The notes: generated from the sequence alone by a model not told the origin. Numbered from the stretch's first letter, positions 35,817 through 46,268 are shown. The stretch is DNA of 64,000 nucleotides from Sulfotelmatobacter sp049792875 (GCA_049792875.1 JBARBI010000189.1:43540-107539); one strand, 5' to 3'. Made by a program: numbers and translations.

Positions 35817-35959
35817 ATTATTTCCTCGCTCGAGTTACTTGCTGATGAGCTTGCGGACTGGTTCCGCTTCCAGTGATAAAGAGCCCGCGCACTTACGGCG
35901 ATAATCGCGGCCGCTTGTGGCGAAACCGATTCGGCATCGGGAAAGACTTCGATCTTCAT
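35813..35959 (-). pseudogene. pgl: 6-phosphogluconolactonase, N-terminal remnant
   Basis: 48 codons starting at 35959, 21 bp after the end of zwf. The first 26 residues (MKIEVFPDAESVSPQAAAII...) have the form of the lactonase N-terminus; the rest is unrelated serine-rich sequence, then a stop. The catalytic body is missing, so this locus cannot supply lactonase, the step between zwf and gnd. Confidence 0.75.
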
Positions 35960-35980
35960 CAGTGTCCGCTTTTCCGTTCC

Positions 35981-37384
35981 TCACGCCGCCTGGACCGCGG
36001 CACCGCGCACTGGAGTGGGCTCCGGGTTATGCCAACCCCCTGGCGGTAACACTCTCTGGTCGACATCGAGTGGTCCCCAGGTACCCGGGTCGTACTCGTA
36101 GACTGGCGTGCTCGATTTCAATAACGGGTCTACGATGCGCCACGCCTCTTCGACGTAATCCTGACGTGCGAAGAGTGTGGCGTCGCCGGCCATGGCGTCA
36201 GTTAGCAAGCGTTCGTAGGCATCCATCTCTTCCGCGGGGGCACTCCGGACCGCCAGCATTTCCGCTGGTTCTCCTACCATCTCGTCTCCGAAAGACTTCA
36301 CCATCATGCCAAATCCAAGAGCCAATTCCGGGCTGAGCCGCCACCTCATATAATTCGACGACAGGCCGGGTATCAGACTCCTTGTTGGCGGCTGGCGAAG
36401 CCGTACCAGGATCTCCGTGCAGGTCAGAGGAAGACACTTCCCAGCCCGGAGGAAGAAAGGAACGCCCTGCCAACGCTGGGAGTTGATCTCCAGCCGCATC
36501 GCCGCAAAGGTCTCCGTCGTCGAGTCCTGTGCTACACCCATCTCTGCTTTGTATCCACGAAACTGACCGCGGACGATGCTCTTCGCATCCAGCTTCGGGA
36601 TGGCCTTGAGGACCTTGACTTTCTCGTCGCGAATGGATTCGCTGTCGACCCTGACGGGCGGCTCCATCGCGAGGTTGGACACAACCTGAAAAACGTGATT
36701 CTGCATTACGTCGCGGATGGCGCCGGTTGCATCGTAGAAAACGCCACGCCCCTGGATGCCGAAATCTTCGGCCATCGTGATCTGGACGCTCTCCACGTGA
36801 TTGCGATCCCAGAAAGTTTCCGGGAGCGAATTCGCAAAGCGGAAATATAGCATGTTGCGGATGGGCCGCTTTCCGAGGTAATGGTCGATCCGGAAGACGG
36901 ACGTTTCCGGAAAAGTTCCGAGCAGTATCCGGTTGAGTTCCCGCGCCGAGGCCAAGTCTGTTCCGAATGGCTTCTCCACGATCACCCGGGCGCTATCGGC
37001 GCAGCCCGACTGACCCAACTGCTCGACAACCTCTCCGAAGAGAAGCGGCGGGATCGCGAGGTAGTGCGCCGGTTGCACGGCCGGCCCAAGTTCCTTGCGA
37101 ATCGCCTGAAACGTCGCAGGATTTTTGTAGTCGCCATCGACGTAACGGAGCAAATTGCAAAGCCGATCGAAAACAGAACGGTCGGAGCCTCCGCCGTGTT
37201 TCTCGAGGCTGTCGTGAACCCGGGTGCGAAGTTGATCGATGCTGGAGCCTTTGGCGACGCAGATAACCGGCACCTTGAGATTGCCGCGCTTCAACATCGC
37301 CTGAAGCGAAGGAAAGATCTTCTTATACGCGAGATCTCCGGTTGCGCCGAAGAAAACTAACGCATCCGACTCTTGGCTCGTCAT
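35981..37384 (-). CDS. zwf: Glucose-6-phosphate 1-dehydrogenase
   Basis: About 467 aa from ATG 37384, preceded by GGAGAGGAC; the frame is open 108 bp further but that overlaps gnd. The NADP-binding start (ALVFFGATGDLAYKKIFP) and the active-site motif FRIDHYLGKRPIRNMLYFRF are clear. It oxidises glucose-6-phosphate to 6-phosphogluconolactone, producing NADPH. It begins 10 bp after gnd, so the two are co-transcribed. Confidence 0.95.
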   Translation of the reverse strand: MTSQESDALVFFGATGDLAYKKIFPSLQAMLKRGNLKVPVICVAKGSSIDQLRTRVHDSLEKHGGGSDRSVFDRLCNLLRYVDGDYKNPATFQAIRKELGPAVQPAHYLAIPPLLFGEVVEQLGQSGCADSARVIVEKPFGTDLASARELNRILLGTFPETSVFRIDHYLGKRPIRNMLYFRFANSLPETFWDRNHVESVQITMAEDFGIQGRGVFYDATGAIRDVMQNHVFQVVSNLAMEPPVRVDSESIRDEKVKVLKAIPKLDAKSIVRGQFRGYKAEMGVAQDSTTETFAAMRLEINSQRWQGVPFFLRAGKCLPLTCTEILVRLRQPPTRSLIPGLSSNYMRWRLSPELALGFGMMVKSFGDEMVGEPAEMLAVRSAPAEEMDAYERLLTDAMAGDATLFARQDYVEEAWRIVDPLLKSSTPVYEYDPGTWGPLDVDQRVLPPGGWHNPEPTPVRGAAVQAA

Positions 37385-37394
37385 GTCCTCTCCC

Positions 37395-38426
37395 TTAAGC
37401 AGCATGCGGCTTACCGCTCGGCTTCTCATGATGCCCGCCGAACTGAAATCGCATCGCGGACAGCAACTTGTTGGCGAAATCGGCTTCGCCACGCGAACTG
37501 AATCGTTGGTATAGTGCGGTCGTCAGCACGGGCGTGGGAACCGCTTCATCGATGGCGGCTTTAATGGTCCAGCGTCCTTCGCCCGAGTCCGACACCTGAC
37601 CTGCAAACTTCGAAAGGTCTGGATCTTCGAGAAGGGCGGTGGCGGTCAAATCCAGCAACCACGAGGCGATCACGCTGCCCCGCCGCCATACCTCGGCGAT
37701 GTCACGGAGATCGAAGTCGTACTGGTAGTGTTGAGGATCACGCAGCGGCGTCGTCTCCGCGTCAATTGCATGTTCCTTCTTGCCAACATTGGCGGCACGC
37801 AGAATCCCCATCCCTTCGGCATAGGCGGCCATGGTGCCGTACTCAATGCCGTTGTGGACCATCTTGACGAAGTGGCCAGCGCCACTGGGTCCGCAGTGCA
37901 GATAGCCAAGTTCGGCTGTGCCCCCGACCTTGTCGCGTCCCTGCGTTCGCGGTATGTCGCCCACCCCCGGAGCCAGCCGGCGGAAAATCGGATCGAGGTG
38001 TTTAATCACTTCCAGCTCACCACCGATCATCATGCAATAGCCGCGCTCCAGGCCCCACACGCCGCCGCTGGTACCTACGTCCGCATAGTGGATCCGCTTT
38101 GCCGTCAGTTCCTCGGCCCGACGGATGTCGTCGACGTAATAGGAATTGCCGCCGTCGATGATGATGTCGTCGGCCTCTAGGTTTGGCAGTAGGTCGGTGA
38201 TCGTTTGATCCACCACCGCCGCGGGAACCATCAACCAGATCGCGCGTGGTCTTTCTAGTTTCTTCACCAGATCCGCGAGCGACGTCGCGCCAGTGACTTT
38301 TTCCTGAACGAGTTCTGCGACCGCCTTCGAGGACCGATCAAATACCACGCACTGATGACCTCCCCCGATCAGCCGCCGCACCATGTTGGCGCCCATTCTT
38401 CCAAGACCGATCATTCCGAGTTGCAT
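37395..38426 (-). CDS. gnd: 6-phosphogluconate dehydrogenase, decarboxylating (short YqeC/GndA type)
   Basis: About 343 aa from ATG 38426, with AAAGGAG 8 nt upstream. MQLGMIGLGRMGANMVRRL is the dinucleotide-binding start and IIIDGGNSYYVDDIRRAEEL the substrate motif. The size and the GTSGGVWGLERGYCMMIGGE block fit the shorter, often NAD-preferring class of the enzyme. The product is ribulose-5-phosphate. Confidence 0.93.
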   Translation of the reverse strand: MQLGMIGLGRMGANMVRRLIGGGHQCVVFDRSSKAVAELVQEKVTGATSLADLVKKLERPRAIWLMVPAAVVDQTITDLLPNLEADDIIIDGGNSYYVDDIRRAEELTAKRIHYADVGTSGGVWGLERGYCMMIGGELEVIKHLDPIFRRLAPGVGDIPRTQGRDKVGGTAELGYLHCGPSGAGHFVKMVHNGIEYGTMAAYAEGMGILRAANVGKKEHAIDAETTPLRDPQHYQYDFDLRDIAEVWRRGSVIASWLLDLTATALLEDPDLSKFAGQVSDSGEGRWTIKAAIDEAVPTPVLTTALYQRFSSRGEADFANKLLSAMRFQFGGHHEKPSGKPHAA

Positions 38427-38644
38427 AATTAAGACTCCTTTGTTTTCCGATCTCACGCCGCACGAACTTTCTACTCAAAGCGTCGACAAACTCGCGGTGG
38501 CCCCGAGCCATCTCGCTCCCCGCAGCTTCGCGTCGTTTTCTTCCCTGGCCACGGAACCAGCTTGCTTCGAGGTGGCTTTTGTACTGTCTGTTTCAGGGTC
38601 GGGTGCGGTCCCAAATATTTTGGTCTGGAAAGAACCGCGGCCAA

Positions 38645-40303
<1,659 letters not shown>

Positions 40304-40323
40304 GTGATTGTTCCTTTTTTTCT

Positions 40324-40503
40324 CTATCGGCCGTTTCGAAGACGGGTTGGTATATGTGTGGTTGTTGTCCGATTACCGTTGCCTTCCCACATTCGAAACG
40401 CGCCGAGGAACGCGTTAGCGTTGTCGCCTGCCCGGCAACCAGGAGGCAGCTCCTTCAACTTCTTGGCACTGCCTCCCCCAAGCGCGAGCACTTTCCTGGC
40501 TAA
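40324..40503 (-). pseudogene. Second ROK glucokinase, C-terminal remnant
   Basis: Read on the minus strand the frame gives KVLALGGGSAKKLKELPPG, then C-R-A-G-D-N-A-N-A-F-L-G-A-F-R-M-W-E. This is clearly homologous to the C-terminal 50 residues of the glucokinase at 34826-35545 (VVLGGGNARKLRDLPPGC...). It then continues into unrelated residues to a stop at 40324. The upstream four fifths of the gene are missing. It lies between tal and pgi, suggesting a deletion within a former tal-glk-pgi operon. Confidence 0.8.
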
Positions 40504-40515
40504 CCCTCTGTAAGA

Positions 40516-41601
40516 CTAACTGGCCTCCTTCAGCAAGACGTTCTTAGACGCGATTACCGCGACCAGTTCGTTCCAAGACTTGACGAACGACTTCGCCCCT
40601 TCGTCCTGAAGCCGGGCGGCGAGGGCCTCAATATCGACCCCAGCCTTGGAGAACTGCGCGAGTCGTGCTTCGCAATCGCCGCCGTCTGCCGGCAGAATTG
40701 AGCTGATCTGGTTATGTTGCGCGAGGGCTTTCAATGTCGCTTCGGGCATCGTGTTGATGGTGAATGGGGCAGCGAGAGCCTCGACATAAAGAACGTCGGA
40801 GGCATTCGGATCCTTGGTCCCGGTACTGGCCCACAGAAGGCGTTGCGGACGCGCACCGGCGTTGTACACGCGCTGCCAGCGCGGTGAACTGAGAAGTTCG
40901 CGGGCCGACTTATAGGTACGCTTCGCGATCGCGATCCCCAATTGGTTGCGCAGATGTTCCGGTACCTTGCTGGCGACTGCTGTGTCCCAGCGACTGATAA
41001 ATACCGAAGCTACGGAGCCCACGTTAGGATTGAGACCGGCGTCAATCCGCCGCTCGATCCCGCGGAGGAACGCGTCTGCGGCCGCCAGGTAATGCTCTCG
41101 GGAAAACAGAAGTGTCACATTGACAGGTACTCCGGAAAAAATCGCTTCCTCGATGGCGGGCAACCCTTCAGGGGTGCCGGGAATTTTGATGAACAAGTTC
41201 GGCCGCGCCGCACGGCCAAACAGGTCCTTGGCCGCAGCGAGCGTGTGTGCCGTGTCGTAGGCCAGAAGCGGGGAAACCTCTAGCGATACCCAACCGTCCA
41301 CGGTGTTGGTCCGGTCGAAGATCGGACGAAACAGATCGGCAGCCCGGGTGAGGTCCTGAAGCGCAAGTTCGAAGAAGGTCGCTTCTGGTGATTTATTCTG
41401 GGCTAGATTCTCCTGGATCGTAGCATCGTACGCCGAACTATTCTTGATCGCTTGCTCGAAGATCGTTGGATTCGACGTAAGCCCGGTCACCGAGAACTCC
41501 TGGATATAGCGGTTTAGCGTGCCGCTCTCCACGAGATCGCGTCGAATGTTGTCGAGCCAAAGACTTTGGCCCAGTTCATGCAGCAATTCTGTCGCTTTCA
41601 T
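40516..41601 (-). CDS. tal: Transaldolase
   Basis: About 361 aa from ATG 41601, preceded by GCGGAGG at 6 nt; the frame is open 141 bp further, overlapping the neighbouring gene. SVTGLTSNPTIFEQAI, VSLEVSPLLAYDT and FIKIPGTPEGLPAIEE (catalytic Lys) identify the long bacterial transaldolase class. It links fructose-6-phosphate with the pentose phosphates. The histidine phosphatase gene upstream ends 26 bp inside this gene. Confidence 0.93.
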   Translation of the reverse strand: MKATELLHELGQSLWLDNIRRDLVESGTLNRYIQEFSVTGLTSNPTIFEQAIKNSSAYDATIQENLAQNKSPEATFFELALQDLTRAADLFRPIFDRTNTVDGWVSLEVSPLLAYDTAHTLAAAKDLFGRAARPNLFIKIPGTPEGLPAIEEAIFSGVPVNVTLLFSREHYLAAADAFLRGIERRIDAGLNPNVGSVASVFISRWDTAVASKVPEHLRNQLGIAIAKRTYKSARELLSSPRWQRVYNAGARPQRLLWASTGTKDPNASDVLYVEALAAPFTINTMPEATLKALAQHNQISSILPADGGDCEARLAQFSKAGVDIEALAARLQDEGAKSFVKSWNELVAVIASKNVLLKEAS

Positions 41602-42319
41602 TTTTGCCTCCGCTACTTGCTGGTTGGTGTTTCCGGTCTCTACCAGGCACGTTGGTTGGCTTGCCACTGGAAAGGCAATCGGAGCGCCCACATGATGTGT
41701 CATTCCAGAGCCGAATGACCGGTCGCGATAAGTCGTTCTCATAGCCCAGCGCGCTCACGCTCGCCGTGCTCAGCATTAAGGACCTGGCATTCTGCGTTGG
41801 CTCGATTCCAATCCAACGGGCCGCCAGCACCCGAATAAAATGGCCGCTGGAAAAAAGGAGGACGTTGCCAGCCACGGCCCGTACCCTGTCGATGATGCGA
41901 TTCGCCCGCGCGCTGACCTGCTCCGGCGATTCACCTCCGGGGCAGCCGTCCCGGAATAGTTGCCAGCTAGGGCGCTCCGCCCGGATCTCGTTTCCCCGGC
42001 GCCCCTCGTAGTCGCCGTAGTCCCATTCCACGAGATCGGGATCGATTTCAGCCACGTCCTTGAATCCGGCCAATTCGCAGGTGCGGACCGCACGCTGGAG
42101 CGGGCTGGTAAACACCTTGGCGAACGTCAGCCCCTTCAGTCGCTCCCGAAGGCTGCGGGCGTTACCTTCACCGGTCTCAGTCAAGGGCAGATCTGTCAAT
42201 CCAGTGTGTTGGCCTGTAAGGCTCCACGCGGTTTCACCATGCCGGGCAACGTAGATGACAGGCAGTCCGTGGTTCAAGGCGCCACCGCCTTCGCTAGAGT
42301 CCTCGGGCACGGCTCCCAC
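41576..42319 (-). CDS. Histidine phosphatase-family protein (phosphoglycerate mutase-like)
   Basis: Up to 247 aa. The catalytic start VIYVARHGETAWSLTGQHTG has the RHG phosphohistidine motif; TSPLQRAVRTCELAG, LVEWDYGDYEGR and SSGHFIRVLAARW (second catalytic His) complete the branch 1 fold. The C-terminal 35 residues overlap tal and look poorly conserved. The start is uncertain: a GTG at 42319 or a TTG near 42277 are both possible. It probably dephosphorylates a small phosphorylated substrate; the exact one is unknown. Confidence 0.85.
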   Translation of the reverse strand: MGAVPEDSSEGGGALNHGLPVIYVARHGETAWSLTGQHTGLTDLPLTETGEGNARSLRERLKGLTFAKVFTSPLQRAVRTCELAGFKDVAEIDPDLVEWDYGDYEGRRGNEIRAERPSWQLFRDGCPGGESPEQVSARANRIIDRVRAVAGNVLLFSSGHFIRVLAARWIGIEPTQNARSLMLSTASVSALGYENDLSRPVIRLWNDTSCGRSDCLSSGKPTNVPGRDRKHQPASSGGKNESDRIAA

Positions 42320-42492
42320 TGTCGTTCACTGAGGTATGGCCCCGACTTCTTCCAGTTCGACTTGCCCTCGAGGGGTTCTCGCAAGCGGGACTCTTCTTGT
42401 GACATAGTGGATTCCCAGACCCCGGAACAAGCAGGTCTCGTTGCCTAAGCCGGTTCCACGACAACCCTAAATACTGGCTCGATGTCTGTTCA

Positions 42493-42511
42493 ACTAGGGA
42501 AATCCCTAAGT
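42493..42511. promoter_or_regulatory. Second palindromic motif, copy 1
   Basis: ACTAGGGAAATCCCTAAGT, with a TAGGG-AAAT-CCCTA core. It recurs at 46269 and 49727. Confidence 0.5.
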
Positions 42512-42695
42512 GTAGAATCTCAGTGCAGTTTAATCATCAGAGGAACCTGCGATTTGTTTGAGCGGCGCCCTGCGTCGGAACCGGAGGGCCAGGCCGTTCG
42601 CCGCATCGAACGGGACCCCGACTGTGATGGTTGTTTACACCGCTTCAACTAAGTACCACCGCGGGGAGTGAGAATACCCGTGAAGTAGGAACGTT

Positions 42696-42877
42696 GAAAT
42701 GCCCAGATGATTTCTGTACGGGCTGTCAGTTCTGCCAGTTTCCGGGGCAGTTCGTTGCTTTTACCCTACAATGTTGCGCCAACCCCGGCCTACGCGCCTA
42801 TCGGGCGACGCCAACAGACAGGACCGAGTGACCTGTTCTGGTGCCTGCTTTCCGGTGTTCGATGCCGTTTCTCGGCA
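42696..42877. repeat. Dispersed leader repeat, copy A
   Basis: From GAAATGCCC to CCGTTTCTCGGCAA it aligns with 56191-56346, including the operator and the ACCGAGTGAC block. The two copies differ by substitutions and small indels. Confidence 0.65.
42722..42739 (+). promoter_or_regulatory. Operator-like palindrome, site 7 (CBS gene)
   Basis: GCTGTCAGTTCTGCCAGT, identical to site 12 and followed by TTCCGGGG. It lies about 200 bp before the CBS start. Confidence 0.6.
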
Positions 42878-42928
42878 AGAACCTGAGGCTAAACTCGTGC
42901 TTGTTCTTATCAAGAGGAGAAAGAAATC

Positions 42929-43369
42929 ATGGTCGAGTCAATCGGTTCAGTTCTGGAAAAGAAGGGACACGCGATCCACTCGGTTGCTCCTGATGCAACT
43001 GTGTATGACGCCATCGCGCTTATGGCCGCGAAGAATGTGGCCGCAGTCCTGGTCATTTCTGGCGGCAACATGGTCGGCATCATCTCTGCCCGTGACTATG
43101 GACGCAAGGTGATTCTGGCAGAGAAATCCTCGAGAGACGTGCGAGTGCAGGAGATCATGACAACTTCTTTGATCACGGTAACTCCGGAGATGACGGTCCT
43201 CGATGCCATGGCGCTCATGACACGGCACCATATTCGGCACCTCCCGGTTTTGAAGGAGGGCAAGCTCGATGGATTAGTGGCTATGGCCGATCTGGTGAGC
43301 GAAGTAATCTCAGGACAAGCGTTCACCATTGATCAGTTGCACACTTACATATCGGGATCGCAGCATTGA
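42929..43369 (+). CDS. CBS-domain-pair protein
   Basis: 146 aa; AGAGGAG lies upstream of the ATG. Two CBS units are visible: residues about 15-65 (DATVYDAIALMAAKNVAAVLVISGGNMVGIISARDYGRKV) and 75-130 (VTPEMTVLDAMALMTRHHIRHLPVLKEGKLDGLVAMADLV). Stand-alone CBS pairs bind adenosine nucleotides such as AMP, ATP or SAM and act as energy sensors. The partner protein is unknown. A relic of a second copy's start occurs at 34706. Confidence 0.92.
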   Translation: MVESIGSVLEKKGHAIHSVAPDATVYDAIALMAAKNVAAVLVISGGNMVGIISARDYGRKVILAEKSSRDVRVQEIMTTSLITVTPEMTVLDAMALMTRHHIRHLPVLKEGKLDGLVAMADLVSEVISGQAFTIDQLHTYISGSQH

Positions 43370-43819
43370 ATCTCTTACCGCCTGGACTGCGATCCAGTTC
43401 TTGGTGAAAGTTCGGGTGTTCTTATTCCTGCTCGATCCTGAATGGTCGGGCCCGCTGCCTCCATCGTAGGAAAGATGCGAGCCGAAGCGGTCAGGCTCTG
43501 GAAAGCTCGCGCAGACAAGCGGGCATCATCTGACTGGCATCGGCAGCGGCGGTCGGAGCAACAGAGCCGCCACAGCCGATGTTGCAGCCGAAGCGGTCCT
43601 CAAGAACAGCTTCGTCGTTGGCGGCGTCAACGGCTTTAGTACGGCCGGCGAAGTCCTGGCTCCGCGCAGACCGTTCCTGGTTAGCAAGGCTGTTGACGCG
43701 CCGCGAGCGACCCGGACAGTTCACGCGCTCGCTTGAACGAAACCCGACGACATCAAAGTAATCCAGTTCACTGAGGCGTGATCCCGTCAAGTCTCGTAAC
43801 AAAACCATGAACGCAGCTC
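43370..43819. other. Stretch without a convincing gene
   Basis: 450 bp between the CBS gene and the end of gluconokinase. A plus-strand frame without a start codon (about 43500-43736) reads AAEAVLKNSFVVGGVNGFST before a stop. It looks somewhat protein-like but cannot be assigned and may be a relic. Confidence 0.35.
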
Positions 43820-44323
43820 TCACGCGTCGCGGTCGGCTAGCGCCAATTTGATTCGGATTTCTTCCACGATCGCCTCGGGTGATTGATCAACATCAGCCAC
43901 CACCGCACCTTCGTCTACCGGCTCTTCGAACGTCACCAGTTGGCTCTCTAGCATGCGTACCTTCATGAAGTGGCCGACCCGCTCACGAAGGCGTTGGTGG
44001 AACAGTTCCGGCGTTCCCTTCAGATAGACGACTCGGACTTCCGGTGCGACACGCAGGCTGTCTCGATAGGCCCGTTTCAACGCGGAGCACGCCACAACAC
44101 CGCTTTTCTTTCCCGCGATCCATCCGGCGATCAGGGCTCGCAGAGCCTCAAGCCAAGGCGCGCGATCGGCATCGGTTAAGGGAATCCCGCTGCGCATTTT
44201 CTCTATGTTGGGTGCGGAATGATAGTCGTCGGCGTCGGCGAACTCCCATCCGAGTTGCGATGCTAGCAACTGGCCGACTGTCGTCTTGCCCGAACCAGAC
44301 ACGCCTATCAGCAAGAGAACCAC
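43820..44323 (-). CDS. gntK: Gluconokinase
   Basis: About 167 aa from a GTG at 44323 with GGAGG 4 nt upstream, giving the usual start VVLLLIGVSGSGKTT (P-loop). A TTG at 44350 is possible. DADDYHSAPNIEKMRSGIPLTDADRAPWL, VVACSALKRAYRDSLR and HFMKVRMLESQLVTFEEP are diagnostic. It phosphorylates gluconate to 6-phosphogluconate, feeding gnd. Operator site 8 is upstream. Confidence 0.92.
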   Translation of the reverse strand: MVLLLIGVSGSGKTTVGQLLASQLGWEFADADDYHSAPNIEKMRSGIPLTDADRAPWLEALRALIAGWIAGKKSGVVACSALKRAYRDSLRVAPEVRVVYLKGTPELFHQRLRERVGHFMKVRMLESQLVTFEEPVDEGAVVADVDQSPEAIVEEIRIKLALADRDA

Positions 44324-44382
44324 TCGCCCTCCGTCGGTCTCGCCTTGCAAAATAACGTTTGTACCCCGATCTGTTGTCTAAC

Positions 44383-45561
44383 TTAGGGGCGTATGAGACG
44401 GCCAGCTACTGACAGAAATGCCAGTGCGAACGTGAAGTCCGCAGGTCCGAAACGACTGTGGGGGTTCGATTCCCCCTCCCGGCACAGCTGAGGGATCACA
44501 GTCCTTGAACCCTGATCTTCGACATGATGGCCCGGGGGACAGACATCGCCGAGTGAGGGTTTCTCCGCGAAGCCGACCCGTCCTTTGCGAACGAGTTTGG
44601 AGAAGTCGCGAGCGTCGTCCGCATCTCTTGCCGCGGCGTTGATATGCGCTTGCTCCTTCAGAGCAGGTAGCGGCAGCCCCCCAGTGACCAAGCCGCCGCG
44701 TTCGTACATCATCTCGTCCATTTTCCCGTTGAGCAGGATGCGCCAGTCGAGGCGGGTGCGCACATCGCGGGCTTGGGCAGCAGAGACCGCTATGTTAGTG
44801 GTGCAGTTGTTGGTCAGCGCGTTGTACCACTCGGGACGCTGGTGCAGGCCGTCGGCACGTTGCAGATACTCCAGGAAGAGGCGGCGCGCCATCGGCGCAG
44901 TCACCGTGGTGCGAAAAAGGTACACCTCTTCGCCCTTACGGTAGTTGGTGCGCAAGCGAATGACATCGCGCTCGTCACTGGCAATGTAGGTAAGCGCGTA
45001 CTGGCGGAAGAATCCGCGGATGGCGGAATAGCCTTGGCCAACAACATCACGGGTCTCGATGGACATGGCGACATGGCCTTGGTCGCCGAAATCGAAACTG
45101 ACAATGGGGTGCGCGATCCAAGGCGATCCCCACCAGGTAATAAAGATGTCGACGCCGCTGAGGTTCGCCAGGTTGTAGGAACGAGTCTCCCAATGGCAGG
45201 TGTAATCCGTCTCAGTGTGGTAGTCGCAGTCGCGGAAGTCGTGGATTGTGGCGTCGTCTCCGTTGATGTCGACGTAGGCGGTTTTGGCATTGTCCGGCTG
45301 CCAGTCGAGATGGTTCGAGGGCTTGAGCGAGAACCACCAGAGGGCGACGAACACGAATCCGGCGAACGCTGTCACGAGCCACATGCGACCGCCGCGGAGG
45401 AACCGCAGGGCTACCAGTAGCACGATGAGGTACAACAGGGCAGCAGGCGTCCGCAAAGACGGGAACGGCAAGTCGAAGTAGAGCGCCGCGGCTGCCCACA
45501 CGGTGAACAGTAGAGCGACCACAATTGCCAGCGCGAACGGAATCCTACGAAGCCACAGCAT
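44383..45561 (-). CDS. DUF4105 (Lnb-type) membrane protein with read-through C-terminus
   Basis: 392 aa. The first 80 residues hold three hydrophobic helices; residues about 90-330 are the periplasmic DUF4105 domain (VDIFITWWGSPWIAHPIVSFDFGDQGHVAMSIETR, WYNALTNNCTTNIA, where Cys and His suggest a thiol-hydrolase-like site). The last 35 residues, including REGESNPHSRFGPADF, are a translation of a tRNA-like 3' end on the opposite strand, so the natural C-terminus has probably been replaced. The function of DUF4105 is unknown. Confidence 0.8.
   Translation of the reverse strand: MLWLRRIPFALAIVVALLFTVWAAAALYFDLPFPSLRTPAALLYLIVLLVALRFLRGGRMWLVTAFAGFVFVALWWFSLKPSNHLDWQPDNAKTAYVDINGDDATIHDFRDCDYHTETDYTCHWETRSYNLANLSGVDIFITWWGSPWIAHPIVSFDFGDQGHVAMSIETRDVVGQGYSAIRGFFRQYALTYIASDERDVIRLRTNYRKGEEVYLFRTTVTAPMARRLFLEYLQRADGLHQRPEWYNALTNNCTTNIAVSAAQARDVRTRLDWRILLNGKMDEMMYERGGLVTGGLPLPALKEQAHINAAARDADDARDFSKLVRKGRVGFAEKPSLGDVCPPGHHVEDQGSRTVIPQLCREGESNPHSRFGPADFTFALAFLSVAGRLIRP
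44408..44425 (-). promoter_or_regulatory. Operator-like palindrome, site 8 (gluconokinase)
   Basis: Plus strand ACTGACAGAAATGCCAGT. Its centre is 93 bp before the GTG start of gluconokinase (66 bp before the TTG). It lies inside the apparent 3' end of the DUF4105 frame, next to the tRNA-like fragment. Confidence 0.55.
44427..44487 (+). other. tRNA 3'-end-like fragment
   Basis: A perfect T-arm (GGGGG, loop TTCGATT, CCCCC at 44460-44476) is followed by TCCCGGC and A, the 3' side of an acceptor stem. It is preceded by sequence that could be part of a long variable arm (class II tRNA, Leu or Ser type). The matching 5' half (GCCGGGA...) is not found upstream, and the end reads ACAG rather than ACCA. 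Likely a relic or integration scar, not a working tRNA. Confidence 0.6.
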
Positions 45562-45775
45562 GCGGTATCTTTCTGGTTAAGGTGTTGGTTGCTGCCCCGC
45601 CGGGCGGAATCTTGACGGGGTGTCCGCAGCCCCTGTTCCCGAACATTAGACACAAGGTTGCCGGGGGTGCGGTATTTCGGTCTATCGATCATGCGCTTGT
45701 AGCCTGCATGCTCATCGCGGATTCCATGCACGTCCGAATCGACCTGGGGAGGCGCCGCGTGCGGATGACCACATT

Positions 45776-46207
45776 TTATGCAGCAGGGTTGCGCGACGGG
45801 TCAGAATCGAAATTGTTAATGTAGGACTCTCCGGCGAGCACCGCTTTTATCGCAGGCACCAAATGCTTATTCATGCAGGACTTTTGCACGTACCCTAAAG
45901 CTCCCGCTTCCATGCATGCTTCGACGAACTCTCCTTCCGAATGTACCGTCACGAACACAACCTTTGCCGTGGAACCCGACTCCCGGAGTTTGCGCGCAGC
46001 CTCAATTCCGTTCAGAATCGGCATGCTGATATCGGTCACAATCACGTCGGGCTGGAGCCGGTAAGCTTCTGACAGCAAAGTTGCACCGTTGGCTGCTGCC
46101 CCTACGACATCAAAATGGGGAGTCAAGAGAGCAATCTCGGCTTTGAGCAGAGCTGGGTGGTCATCGGCTAACAATACGCGTGGAGGATTCAAACCATTCC
46201 CTCCCAT
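45776..46207 (-). CDS. Stand-alone response-regulator receiver domain
   Basis: 143 aa. Phospho-acceptor site: DD at 15-16, D59 in VIVTDISMPILNG, Thr in FVTVHSE and Lys in GYVQKS. The sequence is NarL/FixJ-like, but the HTH domain that should follow is missing; the frame ends YINNFDSDPSRNPAA. GGAGGG lies 6 nt before a TTG at 46192, which may be the real start. The ACTAGTGAAATCCCTAGGT motif lies about 60-75 bp upstream. No sensor kinase is nearby. Confidence 0.85.
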   Translation of the reverse strand: MGGNGLNPPRVLLADDHPALLKAEIALLTPHFDVVGAAANGATLLSEAYRLQPDVIVTDISMPILNGIEAARKLRESGSTAKVVFVTVHSEGEFVEACMEAGALGYVQKSCMNKHLVPAIKAVLAGESYINNFDSDPSRNPAA

Positions 46208-46268
46208 CAGGCTGTCGGCAGGTTTAGGACAGTTGGTTGAAGGGTACCTGCCGGAATGAATGCCGGCT

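Larger units (their letters stand above)
42320..42928. other. Regulatory region upstream of the CBS gene
   Basis: 609 bp without a gene. It holds the ACTAGGGAAATCCCTAAGT palindrome (42493), a leader segment shared with the DUF2252 gene (42696-42877), operator site 7, and AGAGGAG before the CBS start. Confidence 0.55.

Noticed and set aside
46218..46242. GCTGTCGGCAGGTTTAGGACAGT as a 14th operator site
   Set aside because: The half-sites are 11 bp apart instead of 4; it does not fit the rule.
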